Shown: piece after piece, positions 53,495 through 61,843 of the stretch
Layout: each line of letters opens with the position of its first letter
Position numbering within the stretch: the stretch's first letter is position 1
Origin: Streptomyces sp. 846.5
GTDB lineage: Bacteria > Actinomycetota > Actinomycetes > Streptomycetales > Streptomycetaceae
DNA: 64,000 bases
Reading direction: 5' to 3'
NCBI RefSeq assembly: GCF_004365705.1
Contig: NZ_SOBN01000003.1
Location: forward strand, 372,001-436,000
The notes under the pieces: model-generated
Database searches by the model: none
The model's input: the letters and a program-made list of their open reading frames with translations, nothing else
Told to the model about the DNA's origin: nothing
Made by a program: the position numbers and the translations under genes

Positions 53495-54910
53495 GTGGTG
53501 GAGCGAGACCGGGCGGACGCCGCCGCGGGGCCCGACGGCCCCGACGAGGCGGCGGACCTCGCGCTGCCCGCCGCCGAACCGGCTGAGCCCGTCGAGCCCG
53601 TCGAGCAGCTCGACCGGCCGCTGCCCGAGGGGGTGCGGCGCAGGGTCGTCGGCATCGCCGCCGACGGGCTCAGCGCCATGCCGCTCGCCGAGCTGCCGCC
53701 CCGGCTGCGCCCGTACGCCAAGTTCACCCCGGTGCAGCGGGCCCGGCGCGGGGCCACCGCCATCGCCGCCGCGCTGGAGACCGAGCCCGGCTTCCGGTCG
53801 CGGATAGCGGAACGCGTCAGACAGGGCCAGCCCGACCTGGTCGCGGCGCTGGAGAACGGACAGGTCCCGGCCGCCGCCGATCCGCAGGACGTCGCCGCGG
53901 TGGCGTACCTGCTGCGCCCGGTCGGCTGGAGCAAGCTGGTCGGCGACGCCGGCGAGGAGGTCGAGCGGGCCGAGTCCGAGGGCGCCGCCGCCGAGGCCGC
54001 CCGGCTGGTGGAGAAGCTGCAGGCGGAGCTGTCCGCGCTGCGCGAGACCAGCAGGGCCGAGGCGGACCGGAGCCGGGTCGAGCTGGACGAGACCAGGAAG
54101 GAGCGGGACTCGCTCCGTCGCCGGGTGCGCAGCCTGGAGGCCGACACAAAGCGCGCCGAGGCGGCGACCCGCAAGGTCGCCGCCGAACTGGAGGCGCTGC
54201 GCGCGGCCGGCGCCACCGAGCGCGGCAGCACCGACAGCGAGGTCCGCCGGCTGAAGCACCGGCTGGCCGAGGCCGAGTCGGCCGTCGAGGCGGCGAGGCG
54301 GACCTCCAGGGAGGGGCGCAGCGCCGAGGAGATGCGGCTGCGGCTGCTGCTGGACGTGGTGCTGCAGGGCGCCCAGGGGCTGCAGCGGGAGCTGGGGCTG
54401 AAGCCGGTCACCACTCGTCCCGCGGACACGGTGGAGGCGGTGTCGCCGACCACGGCCTCACCCCACGACGTGGCCAGGCGTGCCCTGGACGGGGACGATC
54501 CCGCGCTGCTGGACCAGCTGCTGGCGCTCCCTCAGGTGCATCTGCTGGTGGACGGCTACAACGTCACCAAGAGCGGCTATCCGACGCTGCCGCTGGAGAA
54601 GCAGCGGGTCAGGCTGCTCAACGGGCTGTCCATGCTCGCCGCGCACAGCGGCGCGGAGATCACCTGCGTGTTCGACGGCAAGGATCTGGACGCGCCGGTG
54701 CCGATGGCTCCGCCGCGCGGGGTGCGGGTGCTCTTCAGCCGTTCCGGCGAGAACGCCGACGAGTTGATCCGCCGTCTGGTGCGGGCCGAGCCCGAGGGCC
54801 GTCCGGTGGTGGTGGTGTCGACCGACCGGGAAGTGGCCGACGGAGTACGGAAGGCCGGCGCGCGTCCGGTGCCCTCGGCGATGCTGCTGCGGCGTCTTGT
54901 TCGCACCTGA
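53495..54910 (+). CDS. NYN-domain (YacP-like) probable RNase with coiled coil
   Basis: The 471-residue protein has an acidic Pro/Glu-rich start, a helical region (about 50-160), a long coiled coil rich in Arg/Glu (about 160-280) and a C-terminal NYN domain. The latter shows VHLLVDGYNVTKSGYP with catalytic Asp, CVFDGKDLDAPVPM and VVVVSTDREVADGV. NYN proteins are PIN-like nucleases acting on RNA, as in YacP/Rae1. GTG 53495 is taken (a second GTG follows). Nuclease activity is inferred from the motif residues. Confidence 0.88.
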   Translation: MVERDRADAAAGPDGPDEAADLALPAAEPAEPVEPVEQLDRPLPEGVRRRVVGIAADGLSAMPLAELPPRLRPYAKFTPVQRARRGATAIAAALETEPGFRSRIAERVRQGQPDLVAALENGQVPAAADPQDVAAVAYLLRPVGWSKLVGDAGEEVERAESEGAAAEAARLVEKLQAELSALRETSRAEADRSRVELDETRKERDSLRRRVRSLEADTKRAEAATRKVAAELEALRAAGATERGSTDSEVRRLKHRLAEAESAVEAARRTSREGRSAEEMRLRLLLDVVLQGAQGLQRELGLKPVTTRPADTVEAVSPTTASPHDVARRALDGDDPALLDQLLALPQVHLLVDGYNVTKSGYPTLPLEKQRVRLLNGLSMLAAHSGAEITCVFDGKDLDAPVPMAPPRGVRVLFSRSGENADELIRRLVRAEPEGRPVVVVSTDREVADGVRKAGARPVPSAMLLRRLVRT

Positions 54911-55087
54911 GGGGTCGTTCGGGGCGTCTTAAACCCTTTCATATAAAGGACATTGCGCCCATTCACGCCCGGACTTCCCGTCCAAGGCGACAGAGTCACA
55001 TCTCTCTCACTAGTCTCTCCCTTCGAACCTCTGTCTGTGAACCGCTGTCTGTGTTCGCCAGCGTTTGCTCGAAGGGAACCAGCTTCT

Positions 55088-56164
55088 GTGGCCACGCACC
55101 GTCGCCCCAAGCAACCCAGCCGCGCCAAGGTGTCGATCCTGACCGCGGCCGCCGCCACCGCTGTGGCCCTCTCGGCCCAGGCATCCGCGCAGGCAGCGCC
55201 GATGACCACCAGCGACCAGGCGAAGTCCCAGGTCGAGGCGGACCAGGCGGCGGCGAGCGCGGCGACTGAGCAGTACGACCAGGCGCAGACCCAGGAGCAG
55301 GCGCTGCAGCGGCAGACCAATGTGCTCCAGGACGAGATAGCCCGGCAGCAGGCCGCTGTGAACAAGGAGTTGGGCCAGCTGGGGCAGATGGCCAGCGCCG
55401 AGTACCGCAACGGCGCGGTCGACCCGACGGTGAAGCTGCTGCTGGCCTCGAACCCGAGCGAGTACCTGAGCCAGGCGTCCACCCAGAGCCGGGTCGCCGG
55501 CAGCCAGGCCGCAATGCTCCAGCAGTTGCAGAGCCAGCAGAAGACCCTGGCCGAGGAGAAGGCCCAGGCGGCCCAGGAGCTGACGGCCCAGCAGACGCTG
55601 CTGCAGCAGATGCAGACGGCCAAGAACACCGCCCAGTCCAAGCTCAACCACGCCCAGAGCGTGCTCAGTTCGCTGTCCGCAACGGCGCGTGCCGCGGTGC
55701 AGGCGGCGGTGGCCAAGTCGCAGGGGACCAGCAGCAGTGGCGGTGGCTACGGCTCCGTGAACTCCACCGACAACCACATGTCGGTGTCGCAGATCAACCT
55801 CTCCGGGATATCCGCCGCCGCCCGTACGGCGATGGAGGCGGCGATGAGCAAGGTCGGGGTCGCCCCCTACTCCTTCGGTGCCGCAGGCCCCAACGCCTTC
55901 GACTGCTCCGGCCTGGTGATGTGGGCCTTCGCCCACGCCGGAATCAGCCTGCCGCACTCCTCCTACTCCGACGAGTCGGTGGGCACCCTGGTGGCCTCCA
56001 GCGCCGACCTGAAGGTGGGCGACATCGTGGTGCTGGAGCACGGCAACCACGTCGGTCTGTACGCCGGCAACGGGATGCTGCTGAACGCCCCCGAGTACGG
56101 CTACAACGTGTCCATCCAGCCGATGTCCTACTTCGGGTCGATCGTGGCGATTCGTCGCTTCTGA
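55088..56164 (+). CDS. NlpC/P60 cell-wall endopeptidase 1
   Basis: Secreted peptidoglycan hydrolase of 358 residues. It has a basic start and signal peptide (THRRPKQPSRAKVSILTAAA, cut near AQAAP), a coiled-coil domain (about 40-225), a Gly/Ser linker and an NlpC/P60 domain. The catalytic Cys is in NAFDCSGLVMWAFAHAG, the His in HGNHVGLYAGNG and a third polar residue in LNAPEYG. GTG 55088 follows GAAGGG at about 10 bases. No riboswitch was found in its 177-bp leader. It is the first of three paralogues in a row. Confidence 0.92.
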   Translation: MATHRRPKQPSRAKVSILTAAAATAVALSAQASAQAAPMTTSDQAKSQVEADQAAASAATEQYDQAQTQEQALQRQTNVLQDEIARQQAAVNKELGQLGQMASAEYRNGAVDPTVKLLLASNPSEYLSQASTQSRVAGSQAAMLQQLQSQQKTLAEEKAQAAQELTAQQTLLQQMQTAKNTAQSKLNHAQSVLSSLSATARAAVQAAVAKSQGTSSSGGGYGSVNSTDNHMSVSQINLSGISAAARTAMEAAMSKVGVAPYSFGAAGPNAFDCSGLVMWAFAHAGISLPHSSYSDESVGTLVASSADLKVGDIVVLEHGNHVGLYAGNGMLLNAPEYGYNVSIQPMSYFGSIVAIRRF

Positions 56165-56181
56165 CGGAGAGCCATCTCCGT
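56164..56181 (+). terminator. Small hairpin at the end of NlpC/P60 gene 1
   Basis: ACGGAGA (56164-56170) pairs with TCTCCGT (56175-56181), starting at the last base of the stop codon. Confidence 0.4.
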
Positions 56182-56419
56182 GCCGAAGGTTTGGGAGTCG
56201 GCTGGGGCGAGGGTTGTCTCGTGATGTGACTCACGTCACCACGGTCTCGAACGCCCCGGCTGGATGACCGATTTGACCGCCATGTCGTCGCCAGATGGTC
56301 ATACTGCGACTACGTTCCGTTTGAAATCTGATGCGGTGTCGTAACCAAAGATAGTTTTTACTTACAGGGATTTGAACGGATCACGGTTGGGTCACTAGTG
56401 TCATCGATCGAACCACCGC
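56182..56419 (+). other. Promoter region of the second NlpC/P60 gene
   Basis: No gene is seen between 56165 and 56664. This part holds the Crp-like site and an AT-richer stretch (TAACCAAAGATAGTTTTTACTTA, about 56341-56365) where the promoter may lie; the riboswitch follows. Confidence 0.45.
56225..56240. promoter_or_regulatory. Crp-like site upstream of the c-di-AMP riboswitch
   Basis: TGTGACTCACGTCACC fits TGTGA-N6-TCACn and the reported Streptomyces Crp form GTG-N6-GNCAC exactly. It lies some 200 bp before the riboswitch. Short motifs of this kind also occur by chance. Confidence 0.5.
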
Positions 56420-56645
56420 GAAGTCGATCACCCATCCCGGGTGACAGCGGGGGTTTCCGCCGAGTCCGACCGCACGGCAGGCCGTCCCGAAGCCATCGGG
56501 GTGACCACAGGGGAGCGCCGTCAGTCTCGGAGCCGGGGAACCACGTTCCTCGGGGTGAATCGACGCCAGGCCGGTACGCCGGTGAAGCGTCGTAGGGCAC
56601 GTCTTCCAGCCCGAACCCGTCAGCTCACCCGGTAGGCGGACGTAG
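56420..56645 (+). promoter_or_regulatory. Cyclic di-AMP (ydaO/yuaA) riboswitch
   Basis: The conserved 3' half is clear: GCCGGGGAACC (56532-56542), CGGGGTGAAT (56551-56560), GTAGGG, then CCGAACCCGTCAGCTCACCC (56611-56630) and GGTAGGCGGA (56631-56640). The 5' half begins near the ATCCCGGGTGACAGCGGGGG block. Such RNAs turn off cell-wall hydrolase and osmolyte genes when c-di-AMP is high. It ends about 20 bases before GTG 56665. The 5' boundary is approximate. Confidence 0.9.
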
Positions 56646-56664
56646 GAAGAAGGAGCTCGCCTTC

Positions 56665-57732
56665 GTGGCGTCCCATCGTCGTCCCAAAGCCCCTGGTCGC
56701 GCTCGCATAACCGTGCTCACGGCTGCAGCGGCCACCACCGTCGCCCTCTCCGCGACCGCTGCCCAGTCGGCGCAGGCGGCCCCGACGCAGACCACTGCCC
56801 AACTCAAGGCGCAGATCGACAAGCTGAACACCGACGCCGACACGGCGGTTCAGCAGTACGACAAGGCGCAGTCCGACCAGCAGGCCCTGCAGAAGCAGGT
56901 CAGCACGCTGCAGGACCAGGTCGCCCGCCAGCAGGCCTCGGTCACCGCCAAGGCGACCGCCCTCGGCTCGGTCGCCAGCGCCCAGTACCGCAGTGGGTCG
57001 ATCGACCCCTCGGTCCAGCTGATGCTCGCCTCGGACCCGTCGACATACCTGAACCAGGCGTCGGCGCAGAGCCAGATCACCGCCAGTCAGTCGAACATGC
57101 TGGCCGAGTTGAAGGGCGAGCAGTCGACGCTCAACAACGAGAAAGCCCAGGCCGAGAGCAAGCTGAAGGCCCTCGACGCCACCAGCAAGCAGCTCGCCGC
57201 CTCCAAGGCCGCGGTGCAGCAGAAGCTCGCCGCCGCCCAGGCGAAGCTGGACTCCCTCACCTCCGCCCAGGCGGCCGCGCTCAAGGCCGCCAACGCCACT
57301 TCCGCGGCCAAGGCCGCCGCCTCCGTGAGCAGCTCCTCGTCCTCCTCCAGCAGTGCCTCGGGTTCGAGCTCGTCCAAGGCCGGCGACTCGGTGGAGGCGA
57401 CCGCCTACGCCGCCGCCCAGACCAAGCTCGGCGACGCGTACGTCTACGGCGCCACCGGTCCGAACACCTTCGACTGCTCCGGCCTGACCCAGTGGGCCTT
57501 CGCCCAGGCCGGGGTGGCCATCGGCCGCACCACCTACGACCAGATCAACGCCGGCACCGCGGTCAGCCGCGCCAACCTGCAGGTCGGCGACCTGGTCTTC
57601 TTCAACAACGACTCGCACGTCGCCATCTACGCCGGCAACAACATGGTGCTGCACGCCCCGCACACCGGCACCGTGGTGAAGTACGAGAGCATCGACACGA
57701 TCGGCTCCATCTACGCGATGCGCCACATCTGA
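56665..57732 (+). CDS. NlpC/P60 cell-wall endopeptidase 2, c-di-AMP controlled
   Basis: The 355-residue secreted hydrolase has the shared start ASHRRPKAPGRARITVLTAAA with signal peptide, a coiled coil (about 45-220), a Ser-rich linker of over twenty residues (SVSSSSSSSSSASGSSSSK) and the NlpC/P60 domain. Catalytic Cys is in NTFDCSGLTQWAFAQAG, His in NDSHVAIYAGN, third residue in VLHAPHTG. GTG 56665 lies 9 bases after AAGGAG. It follows a c-di-AMP riboswitch that would lower its expression when the nucleotide is abundant. Confidence 0.93.
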   Translation: MASHRRPKAPGRARITVLTAAAATTVALSATAAQSAQAAPTQTTAQLKAQIDKLNTDADTAVQQYDKAQSDQQALQKQVSTLQDQVARQQASVTAKATALGSVASAQYRSGSIDPSVQLMLASDPSTYLNQASAQSQITASQSNMLAELKGEQSTLNNEKAQAESKLKALDATSKQLAASKAAVQQKLAAAQAKLDSLTSAQAAALKAANATSAAKAAASVSSSSSSSSSASGSSSSKAGDSVEATAYAAAQTKLGDAYVYGATGPNTFDCSGLTQWAFAQAGVAIGRTTYDQINAGTAVSRANLQVGDLVFFNNDSHVAIYAGNNMVLHAPHTGTVVKYESIDTIGSIYAMRHI

Positions 57733-57775
57733 GTTCGGCACATCCGAGTTCGGCCGAGCCGCCCCAAACGGCTGT

Positions 57776-57809
57776 ACGGGCCCGCTCCCCTCATGGGGGT
57801 CGGGCCCGT
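57776..57809 (+). terminator. Terminator hairpin after NlpC/P60 gene 2
   Basis: ACGGGCCCG (57776-57784) pairs with CGGGCCCGT (57801-57809), extended by CTCCCC/GGGGG around TCAT. Confidence 0.75.
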
Positions 57810-57963
57810 CGCCATGTCCGGGCCCACCCCTCCCGACGTGGCGTTTCGTCAAGTTGTACTAATTTAGGGGATATTTTCGTCCTTGCCGGGGTTTGGACTC
57901 AATGTGTCCGACTCGCTAACGTCGGCGCTCGGCCCTCTGCTTCGACGAATGGAGCCAGTCCCC

Positions 57964-59058
57964 GTGGCGTCCCACCGACGTGCCCGACCGCTGGGCCAGT
58001 ACTCCACCGTGGCAGCCCTGTCGCGCACCGCGGCGACCGTGGCGGCGGCCACGGCGGCGGTCCTGGCGGCCGGCGGCAGCGCGCTGGCCACTCCGGGCGC
58101 CCCGGGCGGCGACACGTCCGGCGGCGGTGCCCCGGTCACCGCTGACGACGTGCAGCACCAGCTGGACGGCCTCTACGCGCAGGCGGAGGTGGCCGGCCAG
58201 CAGTACGACGGGGCGCGGGAGAAGGAGCGCGCGCTCCAGCGCGAGTCCGTGCTGCTGCAGCAGCGGGTCGCCGAGGAGCAGCAGCATGTGAACGCCCTGA
58301 TCCAGTCCATGGGTTCGATCGCCAGCGCCCAGTACCGGCAGGGCGGCGGTGTGGACCCGCTGGTGAGACTGCTGCTCAACGCGCACCCCGACCAATACCT
58401 GGAGCAGGCCTCGACTGCGGACCAGGCCGACACCGTGGCCGCGCTGAAGCTCCAGCAGATCGAGGAGGACCAGCGGCAGCTGGTGCAGGACCGGACCGAG
58501 GCGGTGGCCCAGCTGGCCCAGCTGGAGACGCTGCGGAAGTCCATCGCCGGCAGCAAGACCCAGGTCCAGCAGCGGCTCGGCCATGCCAAGGCGCTGCTGG
58601 ACACGCTCACCGCGGCGCAGCGCGCGCAGCTCCAGCAGACCGAGGCGGACGCGGCGGGGGTGGCGGCGCAGGTCGCGGAGCAGCAGCTGCCGTCTGACCA
58701 GGGACCGGCCTCGGGGCGCGCGGCCGAGGCGCTGGCGGCCGCGGAGGGCGCCCTCGGCAAGCCCTATGTCTACGGATCCGCGGGCCCGGGATCGTTCGAC
58801 TGCTCCGGGCTGATGTACTGGTCCTGGCGTCATGCCGGAGTGACGCTGCCCCGTACCTCGCAGGGCCAGGCCTTCGCCGGGCAGCGGATCCCGCTGAGCC
58901 AGGCGAGGCCCGGTGACCTTGTGATCTACTACGGCGACATGCACCACGTCGGGATGTACGCAGGCAATGGGACGGTCATCCATGCGCCCTACCCGGGGGC
59001 CAGGGTCCGCTACGAGCGGGTCGGCGACATGCCCGTCGCCAGTGTGGTCCGGATCTGA
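57964..59058 (+). CDS. NlpC/P60 cell-wall endopeptidase 3
   Basis: The 364-residue paralogue starts ASHRRARPLGQYSTVAALSRTAATVAAA with a signal peptide, has a coiled coil (about 55-240) and an NlpC/P60 domain with Cys in GSFDCSGLMYWSWRHAG, His in DMHHVGMYAGNG and HAPYPG. The sequence is less similar to copies 1 and 2 than they are to each other and lacks their Ser linker. GTG 57964 has GGAG about 10 bases ahead. The AT-rich stretch 57851-57876 (GTTGTACTAATTTAGGGG) probably holds its promoter; no riboswitch is seen. Confidence 0.91.
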   Translation: MASHRRARPLGQYSTVAALSRTAATVAAATAAVLAAGGSALATPGAPGGDTSGGGAPVTADDVQHQLDGLYAQAEVAGQQYDGAREKERALQRESVLLQQRVAEEQQHVNALIQSMGSIASAQYRQGGGVDPLVRLLLNAHPDQYLEQASTADQADTVAALKLQQIEEDQRQLVQDRTEAVAQLAQLETLRKSIAGSKTQVQQRLGHAKALLDTLTAAQRAQLQQTEADAAGVAAQVAEQQLPSDQGPASGRAAEALAAAEGALGKPYVYGSAGPGSFDCSGLMYWSWRHAGVTLPRTSQGQAFAGQRIPLSQARPGDLVIYYGDMHHVGMYAGNGTVIHAPYPGARVRYERVGDMPVASVVRI

Positions 59059-59082
59059 CCCTTCCCGGGGACGGTGCCGCTG

Positions 59083-60360
59083 ATGGCGGCCGGACGCCGG
59101 GCGGTGCTGGCCGCCGGTGCCGCGCTGCTGGTCGCCGGCGCCCTGGGCGGCGAGGAGTGGCACGACCGGGGGCACTCCGCCGCCGGACCTGCCGCGGACC
59201 CGGCCACCTCGGCGGCCCTGCAGGCCGTCCTGGACCGCCGCGCCGCCGCCGTACGGGCCCGGGACCAGGCCGCGCTGGCCGCGACGGTGCTGCCCACCGC
59301 GCAGGCCCTGCGCGACAGCGGCGCCGCGATGCTGGGCAATCTGGCCCAGGTGCCGGTCGGTGCGTGGGAGTACCGGCTCAAGGCCCTGGACGCCTATCCG
59401 CTGCCGGCGGTGATCGGCGCCGAGGGCGCGGCGCGGCTCGCGACCCGGGTCGAACTGTCCTACCGGCTCAGCGGTTTCGACTCCGAGCCGGTCACCGCGA
59501 CCCAGTACCTCACTTTCACGCGCAGCGCGGGCGGCGGCGCGTGGCTGCTCAGCTCGGACAGCGACCACCCCGGCGGCGACGTCCAGCTCTGGGACCTCGG
59601 CCCGGTCACCGTGGTCCAGGGCCGCTCCAGCCTGGTGCTGGGGCTGCGCGACCCGAGCACGCTGCAGCAGCTCGCCGCCGAGGCGGACCGGGCGGTCCCG
59701 GCCGTCAGCGCGGTCTGGGGCACCGGCTGGGGCCGGCGGACGGTCCTGCTCGCCCCGCTCGGGCTGGACCAGTTCGGACGGCTGCTCGGCGCCGACCCGG
59801 CCGGCTACTCCGCGATCGCCGCCGTCACCACCGGGGAGCTGGGCGCGGCCGAGGCCGGCCGCACCGAGCGGATCACCGTCAACCCCCAGGTCTGGGACAC
59901 TCTCAACGCGCTCGGCCGACGGGTGGTCACCACCCATGAGACCACCCATGTCGCCACCCGGGCGATCACCGAGCAGTGGACCCCGCGCTGGCTTGCCGAG
60001 GGCGCCGCCAACTGGACCGGCTACCTCGGCACCGGCCGCACCCCGGCCCAGATCGCCCCGGAGCTGCTGGCCGACGTCAGGGCGGGCCGGATCCCGGACC
60101 GCCTGCCCGCGGACGCGTCCTTCGACGGCTCGGCCGCGGACCTCCCGCAGGCGTACGAGCAGGCCTGGTTCGCCTGCCGGAGCATCGTCCTGCGCCACGG
60201 CCAGAAGGCCCTGGTCGCCCTTTACAGCGCGGTGGCGGCGGTCGGCGGAGGGGGAGGGTCGGACACCGCGCTGGACTCGGCGCTGCGCCGGACCGTCGGC
60301 TCCGGACTCAGCGCCTTCACGGCTGAGTGGAAGGTCGATCTTCGGCTAGCGGCACAGTAG
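59083..60360 (+). CDS. Secreted HExxH metallopeptidase-like protein
   Basis: The 425-residue protein has an N-terminal signal (GRRAVLAAGAALLVAGALG). A long middle domain without a known pattern follows, then a zinc site: VVTTHETTHVATRAIT (HExxH near 290) and WLAEGAANW with the third-ligand Glu, as in the MA clan. ATG 59083 is taken; GTG 59074 is possible but too near GGGGAC. It follows NlpC/P60 gene 3 by 24 bp and may share its transcript. Its last 44 bases overlap the 3' end of the convergent glycosyltransferase gene. The substrate is unknown. Confidence 0.82.
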   Translation: MAAGRRAVLAAGAALLVAGALGGEEWHDRGHSAAGPAADPATSAALQAVLDRRAAAVRARDQAALAATVLPTAQALRDSGAAMLGNLAQVPVGAWEYRLKALDAYPLPAVIGAEGAARLATRVELSYRLSGFDSEPVTATQYLTFTRSAGGGAWLLSSDSDHPGGDVQLWDLGPVTVVQGRSSLVLGLRDPSTLQQLAAEADRAVPAVSAVWGTGWGRRTVLLAPLGLDQFGRLLGADPAGYSAIAAVTTGELGAAEAGRTERITVNPQVWDTLNALGRRVVTTHETTHVATRAITEQWTPRWLAEGAANWTGYLGTGRTPAQIAPELLADVRAGRIPDRLPADASFDGSAADLPQAYEQAWFACRSIVLRHGQKALVALYSAVAAVGGGGGSDTALDSALRRTVGSGLSAFTAEWKVDLRLAAQ

Positions 60361-61735
60361 TCTCCAGCACCGTCGCAGGCACGGCGCCCGGGACGGACGG
60401 GACGGATTCCGGGTCCGGCCGCATCGTCTCGCGCCACAGCCGGCGGCAGGAGACCACGGCGGCCGCCGCCAGCAGCAGGTTGCGGACGATCAGGACCGAG
60501 ACGCCGAGCGGCTTGAACGCCGCCAGGTCGCCGAAGAAGACCGGGAACTCCAGGAAGGTGAACAGGCTCGCGGCGGCGATCAGCCAGGCGGTGGGGCGCT
60601 GGGTGGTCTGCGGGGAGACCAGGCAGACGGCGGCGATGCCGATCAGCCAGACCAGGTACTGCGGGCTGATCACCCGGCTGGTGACGGTGAACAGCAGCAG
60701 TGCGGCCAGGGCCGCGTCGCAGGGGGTCGCCGCGGTCCAGCGGCGGGCGCGGAACCGCCACAGCAGCAGCCAGGCGAAGGCCGCCAGCGACAGCGCCACC
60801 ATCAGCTTGCCGACCAGGTCGACCCCGGTGCCCAGGAACTCCGTCGAGCCGTAGTGCATCTCGGCGTGGCCGCGCCAGCCGAAGAGGTGGGCCAGGTAGA
60901 AGGGCAGCGCGCCCAGCGACTCGATCTCGACGCCGCGGTTCTCCTGGAAGCTCATGAACGAGTAGGCGCCGACATTGGTGACCGCGTAGTAGAAGCCGAT
61001 CGCCAGCGCCGAGACCACCATCGCGATCCAGGTCTCCCTGGTCTTCCGGCCGCGCGGGGTGCCCAGCACCATCAGCACCGGCCAGACCTTCAGCATCGCG
61101 CCCATCCCGGCCAGCACCCCGCCCAGCCGCGGCCGGGTGGCCGCGGCCAGCAGCCCGACCACCGCCACGGCGGTGACCACCAGGTCGAAGCGGCAGTAGA
61201 CGGTCGGCCCGAGCAGCGGCACCACCAGGGCCCACAGCCAGGCGCCGGCCCTGCTCCGGCCGTGCCGGGAGGCCCGCAGCAGCAGACCGAGCACCACGGC
61301 GTCGGAGACGGCGACCATCACCAGGAAGCCGGTGAAGTAGGTCCACGGCAGCCAGTGCGGCACCAGCATCACCAGCGCGGTCAGCGGCGGGTACTGCCAG
61401 GTCACGTCGTCCAGCGGGAAGGTGCCGGTCTGCAGCACCTGGGCCCAGCCCTGGTAGATCACCTTGACGTCGCTGGTCACGTCGCTGGTGCCGAGCTGCA
61501 GCAGCCCCAGCACCGCCAGCATCACCAGGCTCCGGGTCACGGCCCAGCTCACGCCCACAGCCGCCCAGGCACGCCGCGTCGCCCGGTCGCGCGACGGCGC
61601 CGGGGTCTCCGCCGGTTCGGCCGGGCGGGACAGCGGGTGCAGCTGAGTAGTGATGGAATCCTCGCCCGGGGAATGGAAGCCGACAGGGAACCGCAGGGTG
61701 GATCGAACGGCAGAGTGGAACACGCTCGCGGACAC
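60317..61735 (-). CDS. GT87-family polyprenyl-linked glycosyltransferase (membrane)
   Basis: The 472-residue membrane protein has about ten spans and the GT87 (PimE/AftC-type) hallmarks: a periplasmic loop with WQYPPLTALVM, then YCRFDLVVTAVAVVGLLAA and ISPQYLVWLIGIAA. Such enzymes add mannose or arabinose from polyprenyl phosphate outside the membrane; the acceptor is unknown. GTG 61735 is the frame start without a good ribosome site, so a later start near the first span is possible. It overlaps the metallopeptidase 3' end. Confidence 0.8.
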   Translation of the reverse strand: MSASVFHSAVRSTLRFPVGFHSPGEDSITTQLHPLSRPAEPAETPAPSRDRATRRAWAAVGVSWAVTRSLVMLAVLGLLQLGTSDVTSDVKVIYQGWAQVLQTGTFPLDDVTWQYPPLTALVMLVPHWLPWTYFTGFLVMVAVSDAVVLGLLLRASRHGRSRAGAWLWALVVPLLGPTVYCRFDLVVTAVAVVGLLAAATRPRLGGVLAGMGAMLKVWPVLMVLGTPRGRKTRETWIAMVVSALAIGFYYAVTNVGAYSFMSFQENRGVEIESLGALPFYLAHLFGWRGHAEMHYGSTEFLGTGVDLVGKLMVALSLAAFAWLLLWRFRARRWTAATPCDAALAALLLFTVTSRVISPQYLVWLIGIAAVCLVSPQTTQRPTAWLIAAASLFTFLEFPVFFGDLAAFKPLGVSVLIVRNLLLAAAAVVSCRRLWRETMRPDPESVPSVPGAVPATVLETTVPLAEDRPSTQP

Positions 61736-61843
61736 TCGTGCGGTTGCCGCACTGCCCTATCGTACGGATCACGTCCCGCCGGTCACAGAACGCCTCCCGA
61801 TGATTGCGGGTGGGACGGGGGTCGAACCCCGGAAAGATGGAGC

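Noticed and set aside
54911-55087. Second c-di-AMP riboswitch before NlpC/P60 gene 1 (and before gene 3)
   Set aside because: Neither leader contains the GGGGAACC or CGTCAGCT-type conserved blocks.
57310-57385. Ser-codon repeat in NlpC/P60 gene 2 as a DNA repeat element
   Set aside because: It is a coding low-complexity linker between coiled coil and catalytic domain.
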